Below are positions 58,156 through 64,000 of a DNA stretch of 64,000 nucleotides, piece after piece. The position numbers and the translations under genes are program-made. Every line of letters begins with the position of its first letter. Position 1 is the first letter of the stretch. Below the pieces are notes generated by a model that was given only the letters and a program-made list of their open reading frames with translations, was not told where the DNA came from and made no database searches. Source of the stretch: Phaeobacter sp. G2 (lineage in GTDB: Bacteria > Pseudomonadota > Alphaproteobacteria > Rhodobacterales > Rhodobacteraceae); the NCBI GenBank assembly GCA_025163595.1, contig CP104100.1:3844001-3908000 (forward strand), in the 5' to 3' direction.

Positions 58156-58202
58156 GGCGGGTTTCCTGTTCTTGGGATCCCAAGCCTAGCCAATTCCACA
58201 GC

Positions 58203-58234
58203 ATAAAGGCTTCGCTCTGGAGCGAAGCCTTTAT
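58203..58234. terminator. Perfect 15-bp inverted repeat, terminator of the chemoreceptor gene
   Basis: ATAAAGGCTTCGCTC (58203-58217) and GAGCGAAGCCTTTAT (58220-58234) are separated by two bases. It lies 36 bp past the chemoreceptor stop and 48 bp before the NIPSNAP start. No separate T-run follows, but the stem ends AAAG/CTTT. Most likely a terminator; an operator for the NIPSNAP unit is the alternative. Confidence 0.65.
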
Positions 58235-58269
58235 ATTGCCAAATCCTGTCCCCTGGTGAAACCGGGTTA

Positions 58270-60030
58270 TCAGGCCACGTCTTGCTGCGCATCACCAGAG
58301 CCGGCAAACCTTTGCAGCAGGTTTGACAACCGCGATGCTTCGTCTTTCATCTTCTGGCTGGCGCTGTTGGTTTCTTGCACCATGGCGGCATTTTCCTGGG
58401 TGACCTTGTCCAGCTGGGAGACACCAATGTTGATCTCGCGCAGGCCAGAGGCCTGTTCGGTCGCTGAAGCGGCAATCGAAGAGACACGTTCAGAAACGCT
58501 GGTTACGCTTTCGACAATCTGCGCCAAGGTCTCGCTGGTGGCCTGTACCAGGCGCTCGCCATCTTCGACCTGTTTTGAACTATTGGTCACCAGCCCCTTG
58601 ATGTCATTGGCCGATTTGGCTGCCAGATGGGCAAGGCTACGCACCTCCGAAGCAACAACCGCAAATCCACGACCGGCCTCACCGGCGCGGGCTGCTTCTA
58701 CCCCCGCATTCAGGGCCAAAAGACTGGTCTGAAAGGCGATGTCATCAATCACCGTGATGATCTTGCTGATGTTTTCAGAAGACTCCGCGATGGAGGTCAT
58801 CGCCTGCATCGCCTCCTGCATAACACCGCCGCCCTGTTCCGCCCGTCTGCGGCCCTCGGCAGCCTGTTCATCCGCCGCCTGCGCTTGTTCCGCTGCGGAT
58901 TGCACACTCGCTGACAATTGTTCCAATGCTGCGGCGGATTCTTCCAGTGTTGCAGCCTGGGTTTCCGCTCGACGGGACATTTCATCGGACATCGTGGACA
59001 GCCCCTGCGCATTCTGGCCCACCGCGCTCGAACTCACGCTGAGCTCTTGCACCAGTTCTCCCAAGGCGCCCGCGAGATCATTAAAGTCAATACAGAGCAT
59101 TTCATAGCTCTCGCCCAGGTCGGTCCAGTCCCCCGCAGGAATCCGCTGGTTCATATCGCCAGATTTCAGATCCGCCATGGAGGCGCTGAGAACATGGAAC
59201 AATTCAACCCTGCGCTCATTTTCCTGCTGATTTTTCAGCTCAATTGATTTGGCCTGGTCCAACCGTTGCCGCAGATCCGCAAGGTTGCGGGCAATGGCCC
59301 CGACCTCATCCCGGCGATGGGTATCTTCAATCTCGCTTTGGTAGTCGTCTTCCACCAATCTATTCACAGAACGCGCTGCAGCAACAATTGGCCGGCTCAG
59401 AAGCTGGCCAAACACCAACGCCATGACCAGTGCGCCCACCATTGCCGCAATGTTAGTGCCCAGCTGCACAATCTCGCTGCGCGCAATCAGACTGGTAATT
59501 TGATCCTCAACCGCCTGTTTTCGCGCCCCCATGATGTCCTGCATGGAATTAACCGAATCACGAAGATGGGCAATGGCGGGAACAACTTGATCATAGGCAA
59601 AAGCCCGGCGGTCTGCACCCGCTTCGGTCTTTTCAAGTGCAGCAAGCATAGCGGTGAAGCCATCGACAGTTGGCGTCAGAGCGATGACAGATTCATAAAC
59701 ATCGTTTTGAACAGCATTTGCAGAAGAGACCTTAACAAAGCGATCCTCGGCACCAGCAATTTCTGTGGCGACCTCGTCTATGTTGCCGCGCAGCCCCGTT
59801 ATTCCTTCGTTGTCGCCACCAGTATAGGCCAATAGATCCGCCAAACCCTGTTCGATATCTTCTTTCATATCATCCAGGCTCTTCAGCTGTGCCACAACCA
59901 AGCGCGATTGATAGATGCTTTCTGTCAAACGATTGCTGACGAGCCAGGAGATTCCAGCGACCAGCGCCAGCATCGCAACAAAAGCGCCCCCTAAAATAAA
60001 AACCTGCGTACGCAGTGAAAAACGATGCAT
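58270..60030 (-). CDS. Methyl-accepting chemotaxis protein
   Basis: A 586-residue transmembrane chemoreceptor. TM1 spans about residues 8-31 ([20 protein letters not shown]); a periplasmic four-helix-type sensor of about 160 residues follows, then TM2 near 195-215, a HAMP domain and a cytoplasmic signalling domain. The hairpin tip is typical: [20 protein letters not shown] then [20 protein letters not shown]. The ligand is unknown. No C-terminal CheR-binding pentapeptide is seen. It stands alone without che genes. Confidence 0.92.
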   Translation of the reverse strand: MHRFSLRTQVFILGGAFVAMLALVAGISWLVSNRLTESIYQSRLVVAQLKSLDDMKEDIEQGLADLLAYTGGDNEGITGLRGNIDEVATEIAGAEDRFVKVSSANAVQNDVYESVIALTPTVDGFTAMLAALEKTEAGADRRAFAYDQVVPAIAHLRDSVNSMQDIMGARKQAVEDQITSLIARSEIVQLGTNIAAMVGALVMALVFGQLLSRPIVAAARSVNRLVEDDYQSEIEDTHRRDEVGAIARNLADLRQRLDQAKSIELKNQQENERRVELFHVLSASMADLKSGDMNQRIPAGDWTDLGESYEMLCIDFNDLAGALGELVQELSVSSSAVGQNAQGLSTMSDEMSRRAETQAATLEESAAALEQLSASVQSAAEQAQAADEQAAEGRRRAEQGGGVMQEAMQAMTSIAESSENISKIITVIDDIAFQTSLLALNAGVEAARAGEAGRGFAVVASEVRSLAHLAAKSANDIKGLVTNSSKQVEDGERLVQATSETLAQIVESVTSVSERVSSIAASATEQASGLREINIGVSQLDKVTQENAAMVQETNSASQKMKDEASRLSNLLQRFAGSGDAQQDVA

Positions 60031-60464
60031 GAGTTATCAGCCTTTACAAACATTATACGTTCTGGCTCCCAGTTATATTCAAAAGTAGTGTACATCCCGT
60101 TATCTTGGTCCAAGGAAGCCTATAGGCTGGGCAAATGGGGCAAAATCTGATGGAGCTCTTTGCACCCTCTTTCATAGAGTGCGCCTTGCGCAGCGCATGT
60201 TTTTGACCTTGGACTTTGGCGCGCCTCTTCTTCTGGAGCTCAGCCAGCTTGCTCAACTGCCGCTGCCGCTGGCCCCATCCCTGCGGCTGCCGGTAGCTGG
60301 TCTGTTTTTTCTGAACGAAACGGTCAAAATCGCCACATTGTGCGACCGTTTCCAGTACCTGAACGGTTTTGAGAAAACCCTGCAATTATCCCACCATTGC
60401 CCCGTTCTTGCCCGAATTCGACGCCAAACACAGGTCGAGCAAACGAAACAAAAGGACCCTGCGA
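60031..60464. other. Intergenic region between the chemoreceptor and lysR genes
   Basis: This 434-bp region holds the divergent promoters of both genes. A minus-strand reading frame over 60053-60385 exists, but it starts with TTG, has no ribosome site and shows no recognisable domain. I see no confident gene, RNA or repeat here. Confidence 0.4.
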
Positions 60465-61382
60465 ATGGATCGACTGACCGAAATGGAGGCCTTTGCCAAT
60501 GTCGTGGACCAGGGCGGGTTCACCGACGCGGCAAAGAAGATGGGGATTTCAAAATCCGCCGTATCTAAACATGTATCCAGCCTGGAGACCCGCCTCGGCG
60601 CCCGGCTGTTGAACCGCACAACGCGCCGCGTGTCGCCGACAGAAATCGGCCTCGCCTATTATGACCGCGCCAGACGCGTGCTGAACGATGCCGGCGAAGC
60701 TGACGCGCTTGTCTCCTCCATGCAATCCGCGCCTTCGGGGCTGCTCAGGATTTCGGTGGCGACGGATTTTGGCGTCAACCATCTGTCACCGGTGCTGTCG
60801 GATTTCCTACGGGATTTCCCCGATATCACTGTCAACATGGTCCTGAACAACCGCTATGTGGAGCTGATTTCAGAAGGTTTTGATATGGCTCTGCGCATTG
60901 GCGAACTGGAAGACAGCTCGCTCAAGGCCCGCAAGCTCACCGAGACCACCAAACGGATGATCGCCTCACCGGGCTATCTGGAACAATTTGGCCGACCGCA
61001 AAAAATCGACGATCTGAACACCCACAAGCTTTTGCACTATTCCAACCAGTCCAGCGGCAATGTCTGGAAGATCACCGCCCCCTCTGGTGAGAAGCGCCAG
61101 GTGCGCACCACGGGCTGGCTGTCGGTGAACGATGGGCAATCCCTGCTCAATGCTGCGATCTCGGGTCTGGGCATCGCCTATCTGCCCAGCTACCTCTACT
61201 CTGAAGCGATGGCAGAGGGGCTGGTCGAAGACGTCATGCCAAACCTGCCCGTAGAGACCCAGGGCATCTATGCGGTCTATCCTCCGGGCAAGTTCACCCA
61301 GCCCAAGGTCCGTGCCTTTATCGACTTTCTGGCCCATTCCTTTGCCGGCAAAGATAGCGAAGAGTGGCAACAGTCCGCCTGA
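60465..61382 (+). CDS. LysR-family transcriptional regulator
   Basis: A 305-residue LysR regulator of the CrgA/AaeR-like branch. Its N-terminus MDRLTEMEAFANVVDQGGFT leads into the helix-turn-helix AAKKMGISKSAVSKHVSSLE; the effector domain starts near residue 90. The ATG at 60465 matches the family and follows AAAGGA. No partner gene lies divergently within 400 bp, so its target is unknown. Confidence 0.92.
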   Translation: MDRLTEMEAFANVVDQGGFTDAAKKMGISKSAVSKHVSSLETRLGARLLNRTTRRVSPTEIGLAYYDRARRVLNDAGEADALVSSMQSAPSGLLRISVATDFGVNHLSPVLSDFLRDFPDITVNMVLNNRYVELISEGFDMALRIGELEDSSLKARKLTETTKRMIASPGYLEQFGRPQKIDDLNTHKLLHYSNQSSGNVWKITAPSGEKRQVRTTGWLSVNDGQSLLNAAISGLGIAYLPSYLYSEAMAEGLVEDVMPNLPVETQGIYAVYPPGKFTQPKVRAFIDFLAHSFAGKDSEEWQQSA

Positions 61383-61513
61383 TTGGCGACACAGCCCCAT
61401 GACTCCTCTCTTTTCAAAGCTGCTCCTGCTCAGGCGGGGGCAGTTTTCTGCTGCGCCACCCGCAGAAAGGACAGCGCTTTCCTCGGTTTGGAGCCCATAG
61501 TCCTGACCCTAGA

Positions 61514-62539
61514 TTATCTGGAGAGCAGAACCACCTCCACCCGGCGATTTTTCTCGCGCCCGGCGGCTGTGAGATTACTGGCAATCGGCGCCATGTAGCC
61601 GGCTCCCGCAACCTCGATACGCCCGTCAGAAACACCATAGGTCTGCACCAGTGTTTCCTTGACCACCGAGGCCCGCCGCAGTGAAAGGGACTTGTTGTCA
61701 TCAAGCCCGCCAACGCTGTCAGTGTGTCCAACAACCAGAATCTGAGCCTGGGGCTGCTCTTCCAAAAAGCCTGCGAGCTGCTCCAGACTGGCAATAGCGT
61801 CCTGGCCCAGTGCTTCCCCTCCGGTGCCAAACACCACTCCGGCCAGCACGACATGGCCCTGTTGTTCGAGCAGGCTTGCCAGCCCCAAAGCGGTTTGTGT
61901 TTGAGCTTGTAACGGAAGGGCGGAGGCGGGTGTTTCTGCTGTCACCAGAGCCAAAGGCGCCTGTTTTTCCGGTGAGACCTCGATCAACTGAATGTAGGTT
62001 ACTGTTCCGCTTCGTGACACCAACAACGAAACCACCTGCCTGGCCGCAGCAGGCTCAGCTGTTGCCTGCCCCGCCGTGGCAAGATCCGCCGTCGCCGCCA
62101 CGGTCTGTTTCTGCGCCGCCAGAAAATGGTAATCCGACAGGCTGACAACCATGTCGGGTGCGGGGACGACTTCGATGCCAAAGCGAAAATCAAAGCCACC
62201 GCATTGGCGGGTTTCGCATTGGAACAGGATTTCATAGCCCTGTTCTACCAGCTGGCTGCGCAGCACATCCAAAACCTGCAAAACAGTTGTATCGCCTTGC
62301 AGATGCCAGGTCCGCCGCAGGATATGGCCTTCTTGCAGGCGCAGGGGGATACCCGCCGCGCTAAAGGCGCCAACCGGTAGCGCATAGGTGCCCAACGCAG
62401 TTTCCCGCTCGGAGCGGGCTGTGGCACCCGCAGGCAGCCGCAAGGCCGCCTCCCCCCCTGATTGAGCCGAAGCTGCAACAGCGGAGAAAGCCAGGGTCAG
62501 ACAGCTGCCAAGAGCCAGAACAGCAGGGCCAAGCCTCAT
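61514..62539 (-). CDS. OmpA-family envelope protein
   Basis: A 341-residue exported protein. The signal peptide MRLGPAVLALGSCLTLAFSA leads to a unique N-terminal domain of about 190 residues. The C-terminal OmpA domain (about 220-341) carries VVGHTDSVGGLDDNKSLSLR and REKNRRVEVVLL. The N-domain contains a cysteine pair (FQCETRQCGG). A GAGG site precedes the ATG. It is the last gene of a likely four-gene operon starting with cinA. Confidence 0.85.
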   Translation of the reverse strand: MRLGPAVLALGSCLTLAFSAVAASAQSGGEAALRLPAGATARSERETALGTYALPVGAFSAAGIPLRLQEGHILRRTWHLQGDTTVLQVLDVLRSQLVEQGYEILFQCETRQCGGFDFRFGIEVVPAPDMVVSLSDYHFLAAQKQTVAATADLATAGQATAEPAAARQVVSLLVSRSGTVTYIQLIEVSPEKQAPLALVTAETPASALPLQAQTQTALGLASLLEQQGHVVLAGVVFGTGGEALGQDAIASLEQLAGFLEEQPQAQILVVGHTDSVGGLDDNKSLSLRRASVVKETLVQTYGVSDGRIEVAGAGYMAPIASNLTAAGREKNRRVEVVLLSR

Positions 62540-62549
62540 CTGGTCTGCC

Positions 62550-63122
62550 TCACCGGAACTGCGCGTGGTATTCGTCGTTTGGCACCATGCCAGTGGCCGA
62601 GGCAACACGGTTGGACATGTTGTAAAACGCGGTAACATTGGCAATGTCCCAGATATCGCGATCGCTAAAGCCAACCTGGCGCAGAATTTCGCGATCGGCC
62701 TCTTCGATCTCGGTGCTGGCCTTGGTGACCTTGACCGCAAAATCCAGCATGGCCCGTTGGCGCGCATCCAACGGGGCAACCCGGTAATTCATCACCAGCA
62801 TCTCGCCCAGTTTTGGATCGCCCGAAAGCTGGCGAACCGCAGCGCCATGGGCCGCAAGACAATAAAAGCAGCCGTTGACCGCCGAAACCGCCACCGCGAT
62901 CATCTCGCGTTCCAGTTTGCTCAGGCCGCTGTCGCCTAGCATCAGCTCATTGTAGAGCGCACTAAAGGTGTTAAGTTTATTCTCATCAAACGCATGGGCG
63001 CGCAGCACGTTAGGCACCATGCCCAGCTTGTCCTGGCAGATGCCGAAATACTTCTGCATGCCCGCAGGCAGCGGGTCCAAAGGCGGCAGATCCAGGGCGG
63101 TTGGCGCTGTTTGATCGGTCAT
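62550..63122 (-). CDS. AhpD-like / carboxymuconolactone-decarboxylase-family peroxidase-related protein
   Basis: A 190-residue all-helical protein of the AhpD superfamily (peroxidase-related group). The redox motif is C85-F-Y-C88 with H92 (GCFYCLAAHGAA), suggesting alkylhydroperoxidase-type thiol chemistry. It lies 6 bp after a GNAT gene and 10 bp before the OmpA-family gene. AGGAG precedes the ATG. Confidence 0.88.
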   Translation of the reverse strand: MTDQTAPTALDLPPLDPLPAGMQKYFGICQDKLGMVPNVLRAHAFDENKLNTFSALYNELMLGDSGLSKLEREMIAVAVSAVNGCFYCLAAHGAAVRQLSGDPKLGEMLVMNYRVAPLDARQRAMLDFAVKVTKASTEIEEADREILRQVGFSDRDIWDIANVTAFYNMSNRVASATGMVPNDEYHAQFR

Positions 63123-63128
63123 GGTGAA

Positions 63129-63869
63129 TTAAGCTCCTGAAGGTAAATGTCGGTAATGGTATTGTCCGCAATTGGTCATGCCCAATGAGGCATAAAGTCC
63201 GTTGGCTCCGGCGTTTTTCTTGGTGCAAAGCACTGCCAGCTCGCGCGCGCCATTTTCAGCCGCCCACAAGGCGGCCTGACGCATCATCCAAACCCCCATG
63301 CCACGGCGGCGTTGGTGCGGCAGGATCTCCAGCGCATGCACCATGGCCACACCATCATGCACCGCCACAAAACCTGCCCCGGCTGGTTTATCATCATTGC
63401 GCGCCAACAGGGCCGCCTTGGGACCAGCAGCCCGGTCCATGATCGCCTGACGTTCCGGGCCAATGCCCCCAGCGATCCAGATTTCACGCTGGATTTCTAG
63501 CGGCGACCACAGGGCAAAGGTGGTGACACGGGGGATCTCTTGGTCTGCCAGCTGTTCAATCGGACAAAGCCACAGATTGACCGGGTCTTTCACCAGATAG
63601 CCGCGCGCGGCCAGCTGTGCATCCAGCTCGTCCTGGCCATCGCGAACCATAAAGAGGCAATCTTGCCCCATGGCGCGCATCGCCTGTTCGGCGGCCTCGA
63701 TCTCAGCCTCCGAGGCGGGACCCTCAACGCTGGCGGCCGAAACGCGGCTGCCGCCGCCCTGTCCGTCGCGCAAAGTGACAGGCCCAAGTCTGCGTTTTCC
63801 AGCCGCAGGCCAGGTGGCCTCAACCACATCATAGTACTTTGGATCTGTCAGCGTGGCGCCCATGCTCAT
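63129..63869 (-). CDS. GNAT-family N-acetyltransferase
   Basis: A 246-residue protein whose C-terminal half is a GNAT domain, with LEILPHQRRRGMGVWMMRQA (acetyl-CoA loop) and KKNAGANGLYASLGMTNCGQ. The N-terminal half is a degenerate GNAT-like region. Substrate unknown. Its ATG overlaps the stop of the upstream cinA-like gene (ATGA), implying coupling. Confidence 0.85.
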   Translation of the reverse strand: MSMGATLTDPKYYDVVEATWPAAGKRRLGPVTLRDGQGGGSRVSAASVEGPASEAEIEAAEQAMRAMGQDCLFMVRDGQDELDAQLAARGYLVKDPVNLWLCPIEQLADQEIPRVTTFALWSPLEIQREIWIAGGIGPERQAIMDRAAGPKAALLARNDDKPAGAGFVAVHDGVAMVHALEILPHQRRRGMGVWMMRQAALWAAENGARELAVLCTKKNAGANGLYASLGMTNCGQYHYRHLPSGA

Positions 63870-64000
63870 AGCCCCATCTCCTGTGCCAACTCCCGCATTG
63901 CCGCGTCAACCCCGGGGCCATTGTGGCCACGGATCACCACATTGGCCCCGTAGGCGCCGTTGTGCTGAAACGGATAGCAACCGATCGACAAATCCCCGTG
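63866..64000 (-). CDS. CinA/MoaB-type molybdopterin-binding protein, C-terminal fragment
   Basis: Only the last 44 codons lie in the window. The reading frame ends DLSIGCYPFQHNGAYGANVV, then IRGHNGPGVDAAMRELAQEM and GL. The SIG.YPF pattern and the final helix match the C-terminus of proteins annotated as competence/damage-inducible protein A. The start lies beyond the right edge. It heads the GNAT-AhpD-like-OmpA operon. Confidence 0.7.
   Translation of the reverse strand, partial: HGDLSIGCYPFQHNGAYGANVVIRGHNGPGVDAAMRELAQEMGL

Noticed and set aside
60053..60385. Minus-strand frame of 110 codons between the chemoreceptor and lysR genes.
   Set aside because: It begins with TTG, has no ribosome site, shows no domain and resembles no protein I know. 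It is left as intergenic sequence.

Overview
The window looks like a chromosomal segment of a marine alphaproteobacterium of the Roseobacter group (Rhodobacterales). The evidence is the GC-rich coding, the protein sequences, and the pairing of taurine:pyruvate aminotransferase and Xsc with a SoeABC-type sulfite dehydrogenase. A genus cannot be fixed from the sequence alone. There are no rRNA or tRNA genes, insertion sequences, integrases or CRISPR arrays.

Region 1 (1-9435, minus strand) is the ribosomal spc/alpha cluster, rpmC-rpsQ-rplN-rplX-rplE-rpsN-rpsH-rplF-rplR-rpsE-rpmD, then rplO-secY-adk, then rpsM-rpsK. It is split into separate transcription units. Strong hairpin terminators follow rpmD, a DUF1127 gene and adk. 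Sigma-70-like promoters with 17-bp spacers precede rpmC, rplO and rpsM. A DUF1127 gene and a secreted-protein gene sit inside the cluster. The leader upstream of rpmC can fold into a closed multi-branch RNA.

Region 2 (9491-22057) is accessory surface biology. It holds a lipoprotein, a small membrane protein, a 2OG-Fe(II) oxygenase-like protein, and a 2098-residue autotransporter with fourteen near-identical 102-residue Ig-like repeats. Divergent from the autotransporter is an operon of three phage-tail-collar (microcystin-dependent-protein-like) genes and a GNAT gene. A DUF6916 gene and an unusual trypsin-fold protease follow.

Region 3 (22361-42221) starts with katG and an aminotransferase-BKACE pair, then carries a sulfonate dissimilation locus. 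Tpa makes sulfoacetaldehyde from taurine. A MocR/TauR-type regulator precedes xsc-tauE-ackA-yeiH-soeABC. Xsc yields sulfite and acetyl phosphate, AckA can recover ATP, SoeABC oxidises sulfite, and TauE/YeiH-type carriers can export sulfur oxyanions. An arsR-arsP-like pair lies between the tpa and xsc arms. No ald, pta or tauABC gene is visible here.

Region 4 (42440-64000) is mostly housekeeping: dapA, a lytic transglycosylase, a split and divergent mnmD/mnmC2 pair, an OmpA-like lipoprotein, an ada-like gene, nth, a PfkB kinase, a marR/DMT-exporter pair with two clear operators, rppH, fadH, a chemoreceptor, a LysR gene and a cinA-like operon. Four related palindromic repeats all lie between convergent genes. 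A second short repeat family occurs inside and just after the soe operon.
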